Shown here piece after piece: positions 33,629-42,233 of a stretch of 64,000 bases of DNA (positions are counted from its first letter, which is position 1; every line of letters starts with the position of its first letter). The position numbers and the translations under genes were made by a program. This stretch comes from an uncultured Collinsella sp. (GTDB lineage: Bacteria > Actinomycetota > Coriobacteriia > Coriobacteriales > Coriobacteriaceae): the NCBI GenBank assembly GCA_902472315.1, contig CABRNM010000006.1, positions 9,733 to 73,732 of the forward strand. Direction: 5' to 3'. The notes beneath the pieces are model-generated. The model saw only the letters and a list, made by a program, of their open reading frames with translations. It did not search any database and was not told where the DNA came from.

Positions 33629-33650
33629 TATAACACACGAATCATGCAGT

Positions 33651-33851
33651 AAGTCCTTGTGTCCGTTCATGAGAGGCTCGGAGTGAAACGGAATGTTGGG
33701 GAGATCGGCCCTGGCAAGCTTGGCCTCATAGTCCGTGACCGCCTCGGCGATGCTGTCTGCCTGGTCGTGAAAGACGAGTGTGAGCAGGTAGTAGCGAGTC
33801 TTGTCGCCGCGGTCCGCTCTCGTCGACGAAGATGCTGAGCTCCTTGGCCAA
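33651..33851 (-). pseudogene. DUF3800 protein, N-terminal piece with frameshift
   Basis: From a TTG at 33851 the frame reads AKELSIFVDESG, the DUF3800 start with its acidic DES motif. Two bases are missing right after GAGAGCGG, which shifts the frame. The other frame then continues DKTRYYLLTLVFHDQADSIAEAVT to MNGHKD and stops matching at about 33651, where the methyltransferase cluster begins. About 150 bp are shared with the piece at 24.6-24.77 kb, with roughly ten differences. Confidence 0.75.
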
Positions 33852-33872
33852 TGGGGATTCCTAATGGAATGG

Positions 33873-33902
33873 ATAAAAAAATAGCCGGGGGACTCCCCCG
33901 GC
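33873..33902 (-). terminator. Terminator of the small HTH gene (minus strand)
   Basis: GCCGGGGG/CCCCCGGC with a 3-base loop, followed on the minus strand by TATTTTTTT. It is a strong intrinsic terminator 14 bp after the stop of the 56-aa gene. Confidence 0.85.
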
Positions 33903-33915
33903 ACTTGGAGGTAGC

Positions 33916-34086
33916 TCAATGAGCCACCAACAGCCTTATAGCATGCGCTGACGGTAAGCGCAAGGGGGCGAGCCGGTACATGGCGTCGCGGCTGATGCGC
34001 AGCATCGCGCACGCCTCGTCGGCGCCGAATATCGCGTTGGTCGATGCGATGGGCCTCACCTGGCTCCTGCTAATGCTCTTGGTCAT
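33916..34086 (-). CDS. Small HTH-like protein, 56 aa
   Basis: The frame reads MTKSISRSQVRPIASTNAIFGADEACAMLRISRDAMYRLAPLRLPSAHAIRLLVAH. The central part resembles an excisionase/AlpA-type HTH (ADEACAMLRISRDAMYRL). AAAGGAG lies upstream, and a strong terminator follows 14 bp after the stop, which supports a real gene. Probably a remnant or active regulator of the decayed element that contained the DUF3800 gene. Confidence 0.5.
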   Translation of the reverse strand: MTKSISRSQVRPIASTNAIFGADEACAMLRISRDAMYRLAPLRLPSAHAIRLLVAH

Positions 34087-34385
34087 GGTCGTCCTCGAGC
34101 TCCTTTCGTCTCGAGGCTCCCTCGCGTGCCCGGCCGCGGGCGGCTCCCGGGGCGGTCACCGCCGTCATTTGCGACGTGCTTGAAGCGGAGGCGACCGATC
34201 AGGCCGGCCTTGCGTCCTGGGTCGCCAACATCCGTGCAGCGGCGGACGAGATGGCGACTCGCATCGCCGACATGCTCATGCACATGGGCGGCGACTAGAC
34301 AGGGCGATCCCTGCGACGGGCATTATTATCCGGGAAGCGTTTGATTGCGAGGCACGCTGGTGTGAGGGCCTGAGTCGTTAGGCCC
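34087..34385. other. Gap with an 11-bp inverted repeat at 34361-34390
   Basis: TGTGAGGGCCT (34361-34371) pairs perfectly with AGGCCCTCACA (34380-34390), overlapping the histidine kinase stop. It is a likely 3' structure of that operon but has no U tract. A plus-strand frame ending at 34298 (ASWVANIRAAADEMATRIAD) has no good start and may be a fragment. Nothing else is supported. Confidence 0.5.
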
Positions 34386-35774
34386 TCACAGGGGGACCGC
34401 GATGGTGGCCACCGCGCCGCCCGAGGGGCTGTTGGCGAGCGAGACGGAGCCCCCGTGGGCGCTCGCGGCCTCGGAGGCGGCGTGGAGGCCGAGCCCGTAG
34501 TGGCGGCCTCCGTCGCGCGAGGAGCGGGAGGAGTCGTCTGTGAAGAGGCGCTCGCAGCCGCGTTCGAGGGCGGCGGGAGAAAAGCCCGGTCCGTCATCGG
34601 CGACCTCGATGACGAGGTGGCCGCCCTCGACGTCGCAGGAGACCGCCACGCGCGAGCGCGCGTGCTCGGCGGCGTTGGCCACGAGGTTCGCGGCGGCTCG
34701 CGCCAGGGCGGTTCGGTCGAGCGGGGCCTCGGGCGCGCCCGCGACAGCAGGGCCCGTGGTCGCGTCGAGCGTCACGCCTCGCGCCCGGGCGATCTGGGCG
34801 GCCTCGGCGAGGACCTGCTCGCAGAGCTCGGCCGGCCGCATGGGGGCCCTCTCCGCCCCGCCGGACCCGCGCGAGGCCTCGATGAGCAGGCGCACGTAGC
34901 CGTCGAGCCTTTCGACACTGCCGGCTATGTCGCGCGCGGCGGCCGCGAGGTCGGCGTCTTTCTCGTCTTCCAGCTCCTCCGCCACGAAGTCGGCGTTGGC
35001 GCGCAGCACGGTGAGCGGCGTCTTGAGGTCGTGGGCGAGCGACGCCACCTGCTCGCGCTGCCCCCGCTCCGCGGCCCAGCGGGCCTCGAGCGACTCGGCG
35101 AGGGAGGTCCGCATGGCGTCCATCGCGGCGAGGACGTCGTTCACCTCGCGCACGTTGGTGCTGCCGACCGCGAAGTCGAGATCCCCCGCGCCGACGCGCC
35201 CCGCTGCCTCCGCGAGCGGCGCCATCTTGCGCGAGATCACGCGGCTCGCACGGCGCGCCACGAGCGCGAGCGCGAGCGCGCTTCCCGCAGCGGCGCCGAC
35301 GAGCATGAGGTTCTGCGGGTTGGGAAGCAGGCCGGCGAGGTCGCGCGAGACCCACTGCGGCAGGTACTCGCTGACGAGTGCGCAGGCCCCGCCGCCCTTG
35401 AGCGGGAACGCGGCGTAGGTGAGGCCCGAGCCCCCGCCCTCGATCTCCACTGTGCCCGGATCCGCGGCGAGTGCCGCACGGGCCATTTCCGTCGCGTCCT
35501 CGAGCCGCGTGCCCTCGAGGTCTGTCATCAGCACGTGTCCGTCCTTATTCAGGATGAGGTAGCGGTACGCCGTCGGCACGTCCTGCTGCCCGCAGACGCC
35601 GTCGCGTGCCAGGCCCTCCGCGACCTCGCGCGCATTGGCCGGCCCCCAGCTTGCCTCGTAGACGAAGCCCGCGTCGATCGCCGCGGAGAGCGCCATGAAC
35701 GAGGCGAGCCACGCCGTGGCGACCGCCGCGAACGCGTAGGCGAAGTAGCGCGCGATGACGAAGGAGAGCGGCAT
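34386..35774 (-). CDS. Sensor histidine kinase of a lantibiotic-type locus
   Basis: A 462-aa membrane kinase. An N-terminal helix at about 5-30, an extracytoplasmic domain of about 120 residues and a second helix near 155-180 lead into a HAMP-like region (APLAEAAGRVGAGDLDFAV). The H-box SLAHDLKTPLTVL has the phosphorylated His near 243. The N-box NLVANAAEHA is near 361, with DDGPGFS and HYGLGLHAASEAASAHGG after it. It follows the response regulator by 26 bases. The ATG at 35774 is my choice; a GTG at 35813 overlapping the upstream gene is possible. Confidence 0.9.
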   Translation of the reverse strand: MPLSFVIARYFAYAFAAVATAWLASFMALSAAIDAGFVYEASWGPANAREVAEGLARDGVCGQQDVPTAYRYLILNKDGHVLMTDLEGTRLEDATEMARAALAADPGTVEIEGGGSGLTYAAFPLKGGGACALVSEYLPQWVSRDLAGLLPNPQNLMLVGAAAGSALALALVARRASRVISRKMAPLAEAAGRVGAGDLDFAVGSTNVREVNDVLAAMDAMRTSLAESLEARWAAERGQREQVASLAHDLKTPLTVLRANADFVAEELEDEKDADLAAAARDIAGSVERLDGYVRLLIEASRGSGGAERAPMRPAELCEQVLAEAAQIARARGVTLDATTGPAVAGAPEAPLDRTALARAAANLVANAAEHARSRVAVSCDVEGGHLVIEVADDGPGFSPAALERGCERLFTDDSSRSSRDGGRHYGLGLHAASEAASAHGGSVSLANSPSGGAVATIAVPL

Positions 35775-35800
35775 GCCCCCGCGACCTCGCGCCCCGGTCC

Positions 35801-36463
35801 TCAGAGCTGCCACTTGTACCCCATCCCCCAGACGGTCGCGATCGGATCGGCGCCGGCCTCGGAGAGTTTCCTCCGGGCGCGGCTGACCTGCATGGATATG
35901 GCCGCGTCGTCGGCGTCGCTCTCCCAGCCGAGCACCGCCTCGCGGATCTGCGCGCGGCTCATGACCTGCCCGGGGTGGCGGGCGAGGTACTCGCAGATGG
36001 CGTACTCGGTGGGCGTGAGCGGTACGGCCTCGCCGCCCACGGCGAGGCCGCGCGCCCCGAGGTCGATCCGCACCTCCCCGAAGGAGAGGGCGTGCGAGCG
36101 CGGCCGGCGCTCACGGCGTAGATGGGCCGCGACCTTGGCGCGCAGCTCCGCGGCCCCGAAGGGCTTGCGGACGTAGTCGTCGGCGCCCAGGCCGTAGCCG
36201 GCCACGGCGTCCTCCTCGGCCACGCGCGCGGTCAGGAAGACGATGGGCCCGTCGAAGTCCGGGCGGATCTGCCGCACGAGCTCGAAGCCGTCGAGCCCCG
36301 GCATCATGACGTCGCAGAGCACGAGGTCGAAGCGCGAGAGGTCCATCCCCGGGACCGCCGTCGGGTCCGCTGCCTTGACGACCTCATGGCCGTCGCGGCC
36401 GAGGACGCGCGCGATCGCGTCGAGGATCGCCCGCTCGTCATCCACTGCCAGTATCCTCGCCAT
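35801..36463 (-). CDS. OmpR-type response regulator
   Basis: A 220-aa regulator with a receiver domain (acidic pair at 8-9, phosphoacceptor Asp 51 in LVLCDVMMPG, Thr 79, Lys 100 in VRKPFG). The winged-helix DNA-binding domain has PLTPTEYAICEYLARHPGQVMSR and ends WGMGYKWQL. CAGGAGG precedes the ATG. It is paired with the downstream kinase. The layout after an immunity ABC transporter matches the SpaRK/NisRK-like and Bce-like systems that sense peptide antibiotics. Confidence 0.93.
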   Translation of the reverse strand: MARILAVDDERAILDAIARVLGRDGHEVVKAADPTAVPGMDLSRFDLVLCDVMMPGLDGFELVRQIRPDFDGPIVFLTARVAEEDAVAGYGLGADDYVRKPFGAAELRAKVAAHLRRERRPRSHALSFGEVRIDLGARGLAVGGEAVPLTPTEYAICEYLARHPGQVMSRAQIREAVLGWESDADDAAISMQVSRARRKLSEAGADPIATVWGMGYKWQL

Positions 36464-36507
36464 GTTCGACCTCCTGAAACTCCCGTTGCATTGTACTTGC
36501 GCCGCGC

Positions 36508-36696
36508 TCAGCGGTCCAGAGCCCCGCGCGCAGCCGCGGGCGCGGGCGCCCACATGGCGTTCTCAGGGTAGGGCAGCACGCGGTCGGCGATCGAGCGCGG
36601 CGCCGACCCCCAGCCGGCGTCGAGCAGGGCATTCCCGCCCAGGACGAGCGCTGCGGAGAGGAGGACGAGCACGGCGGCGAACGGCTTCCTAGGCAT
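36508..36696 (-). CDS. Small membrane protein of the ABC operon, 62 aa
   Basis: One N-terminal helix (FAAVLVLLSAALVLGGNALL) followed by a short outside part (SAPRSIADRVLPYPENAMWAP). It overlaps the permease stop by 8 bp and precedes the response regulator. The helix has no Cys in a lipobox, so it is not a lipoprotein. It could be a small accessory or immunity peptide for the transporter. Confidence 0.7.
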   Translation of the reverse strand: MPRKPFAAVLVLLSAALVLGGNALLDAGWGSAPRSIADRVLPYPENAMWAPAPAAARGALDR

Positions 36697-37504
36697 CTGC
36701 CCTCCCGTCCTCGAAGCGGCAGAACCAGGCGATAAGGACGGCGGCGGTTGCCAGGGTGAGCACGAGGCCAGCGAGCGCAGTCGTGAGGAGAGGGCCCGCC
36801 GCGCGTGCGGCGTCGATGAAGGCCTCCACCCCGAGTGACCCCAGGCGCGCGGGCCAGGCGAGCGGCACCCAGCTCAGGGGCGTCGCCAGGGCACCGGTGA
36901 GCTCGCCGGTCATGAGGCCGTGCGCAAGTCCGCCCACTGAGAAGAACGCGAGGAGCATCCCCGCCGCGCCGGCGCCGATGGCGGCGTTGCGGCCGAGGCG
37001 CAGGGCCACGCCGAGCCCCAGCGCGTAGAGGGGCAGGCTGCCCAGCACGATGCCCGCCCAGGCGGCCGCAAGCGGAGCGGGCCCGAGCGGCAGGCGCCCG
37101 GCGACGGCGAGCACGGCCCCGAACACGCCGAGCGCCACGGCCAGCGCGCCCGCGCCGAGCGCCGCAAGGGCGAGCAGCTTCGCCGCGACGGCGCGCCCGC
37201 GCGAGGGGACCGCCGTGAGGTTGGCGAGGCGCCCGGCAGCGCGCTCCTCGTCCACGGCGAGCCCGCAGACGATGGCGGACATGAGCGGCATGAGGGCGCC
37301 GAGGAACTGGGCGTAGGCGTCCGCGCCCAGCGCCGGGTCCCATCGGGTTACGGAGAAGTACTCGCCGCAGGCAAGACCGGCTGCCAGGCCGCAGACGAGG
37401 TGCACCACTGCGAGCGGGGAGCGCGCCAGGCGCAGGGCCTCGGAGAGCAGGGCCCGCGGGAGAGTCATGCGCGGCGTCGGGTCGGAGAGTCGTGTCATGG
37501 CCAT
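36689..37504 (-). CDS. Lantibiotic immunity ABC permease (MutG/SpaG-like)
   Basis: A 271-aa integral membrane protein with about six hydrophobic helices (e.g. AVVHLVCGLAAGLACGEYF, LALAALGAGALAVALGVFGAVLAV, AGPLLTTALAGLVLTLATAAVLIAWF) and the DEERAAGRL cytoplasmic turn typical of ABC-2 lantibiotic permeases. The start at 37504 overlaps the first permease stop as ATGA-type coupling. With its partner it forms the membrane part of an exporter that removes lantibiotics from the membrane. Confidence 0.82.
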   Translation of the reverse strand: MAMTRLSDPTPRMTLPRALLSEALRLARSPLAVVHLVCGLAAGLACGEYFSVTRWDPALGADAYAQFLGALMPLMSAIVCGLAVDEERAAGRLANLTAVPSRGRAVAAKLLALAALGAGALAVALGVFGAVLAVAGRLPLGPAPLAAAWAGIVLGSLPLYALGLGVALRLGRNAAIGAGAAGMLLAFFSVGGLAHGLMTGELTGALATPLSWVPLAWPARLGSLGVEAFIDAARAAGPLLTTALAGLVLTLATAAVLIAWFCRFEDGRADA

Positions 37505-38270
37505 CACCTCTCCTCGGAGCGCGCGAACCAGGCCGCGCCCGCCGCCGTGAGCGCGGCGAACGCGAGCGCGCAGACCGCAAGGCCCGCCAGCGTGAGCATG
37601 CCGTCCGCCGTGAGCGCCCCGCCGAGCGCCATGTCCGCCGCGAGCGGCTCGCCGCTCGGCAGCACGGGGATGAAGCTCGTAGGGATGACCATGCTCGCCG
37701 ACGGCGGAAAGAGCTGCGGCAGCGGCATCAGCGACCAGGCGAACCCACCCACGAGCTGGGTGGCGAGCGGGCAGAAGATGCCCGCGAGCATGCCGAGCCG
37801 CGCCGTGAGGAAGAGCCCTGCGGGGATCATCCACGCCGCGGTCACCGTGTTGGCGAGCGCGCAGAGGAGCATCGTGAACGTGCCCGCGGCCGTGAGGCCC
37901 TGCGAGGAGAACGCCGATCCCGCGAGGTAGATGCCGAAGACCACGAGGTTCGAGAGCGTGCAGAGCGCGAGGCACCAGAGCGCCTTGGCCCACCAGGCGC
38001 GCCCGAGCGGGAAGCCCAGGCCCAGAAGCCCCCGCATCCGCGTGCGAGCGTCCGCCCGCGCGACGCACGCCACCACGAGCGAGAGAGACACGGGCAGGAA
38101 GAGCGCGTACCAGTAGTTCCACGCGCTGAAGATCTGCACGCCCCGGTAGGGCATCGCGCCGAGCAGCGGCATCGGCAGCGCCATGAGCACGGCCAGGCGA
38201 ACCGGTGCCGCGTGGCGCGACTTCAGGGCCTCGGCGCGCAGGCCCGCGAGCAGGCCGCCTTTCTCGCCCG

Positions 38271-38274
<4 letters not shown>
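37504..38274 (-). CDS. Lantibiotic immunity ABC permease (MutE/SpaE-like)
   Basis: A 256-aa membrane protein beginning MTGEKGGLLAGLRAEALKSRHAAPVRLAVLMALPMPLLG, followed by SAWNYWYALFLPVSLSLVVACVARADARTR, the recognised pattern of MutE/EpiE/SpaE-type permeases. About six helices follow. Its start overlaps the ATPase stop by 4 bp, so the ATPase and both permeases are translationally coupled. Confidence 0.85.
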
Positions 38275-38999
<725 letters not shown>

Positions 39000-39194
39000 G
39001 GGTTCGTCCTTTCTCTTCCGGGCGCGCGGGCCGAGTCGCCGTGCCCGCGCGCCTTGCCTTTCGGGTTCACCATCCATGGTGGGGCGCGTTTCTAACGAAG
39101 CTGTAACGGCCGTTGGGCTCTTTTGGCGCCAGCCCTTCTCGACCCGTACGCCACTCATGGTGTGTTTATCGCGATAATAAGGACGGAGGTGCCC

Positions 39195-39236
39195 GTGGCA
39201 CGTAATAAGTACCCGGAGGAGACGGTCGAGAAGATC
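39195..39236 (+). pseudogene. TetR-family regulator start, 14-codon stub
   Basis: A GTG with GGAGG upstream opens (V)ARNKYPEETVEKI, the well-known first residues of a TetR-type regulator. The sequence then loses the HTH and continues into unrelated DNA. The stub is divergent from the lantibiotic ABC operon, so a TetR gene may once have stood beside it. Confidence 0.55.
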
Positions 39237-39457
39237 AGGGGTGACGGCCCAGCGAGTGTTATTTTGCGAGCTAGGCGCATCGAAAGCGACCTTTCGTGGT
39301 ATAAACTACTTGCCGGAAGCCGCGGCTTTCAGAGTACGGCTTACGTGTACGTTTAACCTCCGTGGGCGACGGGGTGCCGCAAGGCGTAGAATATCGCCCA
39401 CCTGTAGGGGCCTGCAGCGATGCGGGCCCCGCTTCGTATGAGGGGGGGGCGTAACCG

Positions 39458-39906
39458 ATGAAGATCGTATCCATCCCCAGGATTTCTTCGACCTCGTCGA
39501 TGGCGACCGCGAGCTCATGCTTAAGCACAATCGCCCCTGCATCGTGGTGGTGAGGCTGCGTTTCCGCGGGAAGCGCAGGGACTTCGCCGTGCCGCTGCGT
39601 TCCAACATCGCCCCTAACGTGCCCAAAGACCAGTACTTTGCGTTGCCACCCCGCCCCACGACGCGCCCCGGCTGCCGCCACGGCATCCACTACATCAAGA
39701 TGTTCCCCATAACCAAGGCCTACCAGCGCCGCTTCAGGACCGAGGGCTCGGCCTACTACGAGACGCTCCAGCGCATCATCGATGGCAACACCAAGCGCAT
39801 TGTCTCCGAGTGCCAGGCATACCTCGACCGCTACGAGCGCGAGGGAAGGCCCCGCTTTGCCGTCGACATCGACCGCATCGTGGGGCTGCTGGAGGGCGAG
39901 AAGTAG
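39458..39906 (+). pseudogene. ToxN/AbiQ-like RNase toxin, frameshifted near its start
   Basis: The main frame reads DFFDLVDGDRELMLKHNRPCIVVVRLRFRGKRRDFAVPLRSNI, then RHGIHYIKMFPITKAYQRRF, and ends VDIDRIVGLLEGEK, matching type III toxin (ToxN/AbiQ-like) endoribonucleases. A good start (ATG at 39458, G-rich ribosome site) opens MKIVSIP in another frame. One extra C in the CCCC at 39475-39478 would join them as MKIVSIPQDFFDLVD. In the given sequence only an internal ATG at 39517 (130 codons) is in frame. No tandem antitoxin RNA repeats are evident upstream. The family call is by motif recall. Confidence 0.6.
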
Positions 39907-40114
39907 GGCACCTCGGCTCAGTCTCGAGCCATGCGGAACCGCTCCGCATTTTTGAACGCCGCGTGTGCGTCCTAAATACTTGAGAAACAAGCTGTGAAGT
40001 GCGGTGGCGCGCCCGTGCCCGTGCATAGCCGTCACCATCAGCGTCTACGCGGCGTCGGCTTCAAGTGGAACTGGCGCCGCTGCTGTATATGGTTTGCCTT
40101 GCTGCAAATAGCGA

Positions 40115-40534
40115 TCAATGCCCGCGATGTTTCTGCTTGCGCTTCAACTTTCGCTGCTCGAAGCGCGTCTCCGCCTCATCCGCGCGACGTTGAATTCTTG
40201 CTTGAGCCGACTCCCGCTTCATCGCTTCCCGCTGTGCCGCGAGCGCCTGTTGTGCCTTGGTGCTCACCGCGGGCCGTTTAAGGGCTTTCGCTGCCTCGCG
40301 AGCGCGCCGCTTGGGGTTCTTCGCGGGCTTGCTTGTTTCAGTGACCTTGTCGCCGAAGAACGAGAGCTTCTCCCATTCGCTTGTAACGAATCGCAGGATC
40401 TCCTCATCGGACGGCTCCGCGCCGAAGACGATGCGGGCGACGCCGTGCCTTCCGTCCTCGACATGCTCCGCCAGCCCAACCCAGAATTGACCGTCGTGAT
40501 ATACGGTCAGGGTGGACGACACGCTGATCTGCAT
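40115..40534 (-). CDS. yjdF: YjdF family protein
   Basis: A 139-aa protein with the YjdF (DUF2992) pattern: LTVYHDGQFWVGLAEHVEDGRHGVARIVFGAEPSDEEILRFV at the N terminus and a basic, helical tail ending RKLKRKQKHRGH. AAAGGAGG lies before the ATG at 40534. In Firmicutes yjdF is controlled by a riboswitch that senses azaaromatic compounds; the role of the protein is not established. The tail is repeated as a remnant at 24026-24075. The AAAGGAGG fixes this start. Confidence 0.85.
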   Translation of the reverse strand: MQISVSSTLTVYHDGQFWVGLAEHVEDGRHGVARIVFGAEPSDEEILRFVTSEWEKLSFFGDKVTETSKPAKNPKRRAREAAKALKRPAVSTKAQQALAAQREAMKRESAQARIQRRADEAETRFEQRKLKRKQKHRGH

Positions 40535-40740
40535 GGTTGGTTCCTCCTTTATGTAGATGACCATGCAGAGAAGGGACAACCAAGGAGGCAGGTTACTGAT
40601 GCGGACTAGCGCACGCCCACGACTACCCGACGGGGACTGTGTTTTCATCTCTGGTGGTTGGATTGTAGCACGTGCGAATGCGCCCGGCATCGCTGCTGAC
40701 ATGGCACTACTGGGATTCGCTCCTCGATGCATCCTTGTGC
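40535..40740 (-). promoter_or_regulatory. Long leader of yjdF, possible riboswitch
   Basis: The 200-base minus-strand leader before yjdF is GC-rich and contains several short complementary blocks (GTCCCCGTCGGG, CGTGGGCGTGCGC) and a second AAGGAGG-like region. Family knowledge makes a ligand-sensing RNA plausible. I could not fold it or match the consensus by eye. Confidence 0.3.
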
Positions 40741-40842
40741 ACATTGCCTTCTCGGTTTTGAAACTTTAGAAATAATCGAGTTTCGAAACAGAGAAGGAGT
40801 GGATTATGGCTTGGGTAGACCGCAATACGTACCGACTCCACC

Positions 40843-41073
40843 GTGTTGGAGAGACTGGCCGAGTACATGATGGACAACTCCGGCAACCTCAACTCGCCCA
40901 ACAACATCGCCAGCGTGTTCGATGACAGCAGAGTTCCCGCCAACCACGTCACCGTCGGGCACTATATCTCCTATCTCCGCGACGCCTTCGTCTTCTATGA
41001 GGCGAAGCGCTGCGACATCAAGGGGAAGAAGTACATCACTAACCGAAGAGGACTCCTCACCGAATTCCCTTGA
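40843..41073 (+). pseudogene. DUF4143 domain fragment of an AAA ATPase
   Basis: The frame reads LERLAEYMMDNSGNLNSPNNIASVFDDSRVPANHVTVGHYISYLRDAFVFYEAKRCDIKGKKYI, the winged-helix start of the DUF4143 domain found at the C terminus of AAA_14 ATPases. The ATPase domain and the rest of the nuclease-like domain are missing. Confidence 0.65.
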
Positions 41074-41085
41074 GATCGGGCGGCA

Positions 41086-41526
41086 TTATTGAGCGTGGGC
41101 GTTCTCGTAGACATCTTTGATTTCTTCCGGCAAATTGTCGGGAATCAGCGCCTTCACCCTATCCTCGTTGCCATCTTGGATCGCCTGCTCGTAGTACCAG
41201 CATTTGAACTTCAACATATCCAGCGCACGGTTCATGTTTGCGATCTCCGACTCCATGTGGGCCCTTCGCTCCTCGAACATGGCCTTGCGCTTGGGATATG
41301 TCGATGGGCCCTCCGCGCACCATTCCATGAACAGTCGGATGTCCTTAATCTCCATTCCAGCCTTCTTCAGGCATTCGATGACCCGAAGCGCCTCGAGTTC
41401 CGTATCGCCGAATCGGCGAATGCCGGACGTCCGTTCCAATTCCGGGAACAATCCCTGCTTGTCGTAATAGCGCAGCGTGGAAACGGGCAGACCGAACATA
41501 TCCGCCACCTGTCCGATTGTGTACAT
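41086..41526 (-). CDS. MerR-family transcriptional regulator
   Basis: A 146-aa regulator with MYTIGQVADMFGLPVSTLRYYDKQGLFPELERTSGIRRF as the MerR HTH, then IECLKKAGMEIKDIRLFMEW and a dimerisation coiled coil. No Cys cluster is present, so it is not a metal sensor of the MerR/ZntR type. GGAGGG lies before the ATG at 41526. It is divergent from the flavin reductase at 41631, with a perfect dyad in between, and presumably activates that operon. Confidence 0.9.
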   Translation of the reverse strand: MYTIGQVADMFGLPVSTLRYYDKQGLFPELERTSGIRRFGDTELEALRVIECLKKAGMEIKDIRLFMEWCAEGPSTYPKRKAMFEERRAHMESEIANMNRALDMLKFKCWYYEQAIQDGNEDRVKALIPDNLPEEIKDVYENAHAQ

Positions 41527-41557
41527 GGTCCCTCCGGACAAATCTGGAATTTACTCC

Positions 41558-41587
41558 TTGACCTAAAGTTAGGTTTAGGTGTTACCT
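41558..41587 (+). promoter_or_regulatory. MerR-type promoter with dyad
   Basis: TTGACC at 41558-41563 can serve as -35, and the perfect dyad ACCTAAAGTTAGGT occupies 41561-41574. A -10-like TTACCT begins at about 41582, giving an overlong spacer of 18 bp. A dyad placed in a long spacer is the MerR activation geometry. Confidence 0.6.
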
Positions 41588-41630
41588 TTATTTTCGTCAA
41601 TATATATAAGGAATGCAAGGGGTATTCCGT

Positions 41631-42171
41631 AATGAGCAAAACGGTTTTGATAATCTCTTCAAGCCCTCGAAAGAATGGCAATTCCGAGACGTTGGCGGAC
41701 GCCTTCGCCAAAGGAGCGCGAGAAGCGGGCCACAGCGTGGAAACCGTGCACCTGCGCGAAAAGCAGCTCGGCTTCTGCAAGGGGTGCCTTGCCTGCCTAA
41801 AGCTGGGGCACTGCGTCATCCAAGACGATGCCGTGGAAATTGCCGCCAAAATGCACGATGCGGATGTGTTGGTGTTTGCAACGCCTGTCTACTACTACAG
41901 CGTCTGCGGTCAGCTCAAGACCATGCTGGACCGCGCCAACCCGCTTTTCAGCTCCGATTATGCATTCACCGAGGCATATCTATTGGCAACGGCGGCGGAG
42001 AGTGGGCGCTCGACCTTCGACGGCGCAAAAAAGGCCGTGCAGGGATGGGTTGACTGCTTCCCCCGCTGCACGCTTGCCGGAACGGTTTTCGCCGGCGGCG
42101 TGAACGACGTGGGCGATATCGCCGGGCATCCTGCTCTGGAGCAGGCGCGACGAATAGGCATGGGAATCTAG
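41631..42171 (+). CDS. NADPH-dependent FMN reductase/flavodoxin-fold protein
   Basis: A 180-aa flavodoxin-like protein with the FMN phosphate loop SSSPRKNGNSETLADAF at the N terminus. CKGCLACLKLGHCVIQDDAVEI carries a Cys cluster often seen in iron-sulfur flavoproteins and related reductases, and VLVFATPVYYYSVCGQLKTMLDR is the second flavin loop. First gene of a cassette with the decarboxylase-cupin and hydrolase genes, divergent from the MerR gene. Likely a quinone or nitro/azo reductase. Confidence 0.85.
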
Positions 42172-42233
42172 GCGCGGCTTAGCTGCGCGGAGGCAGATTC
42201 GTGTCCAGAACCATCGATAGGAGGAAATCGATC

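Noticed and set aside
34455..36176. A 573-codon frame antisense to the kinase/regulator pair
   Set aside because: It is explained by the GC bias of the two-component genes, whose motifs are unmistakable.
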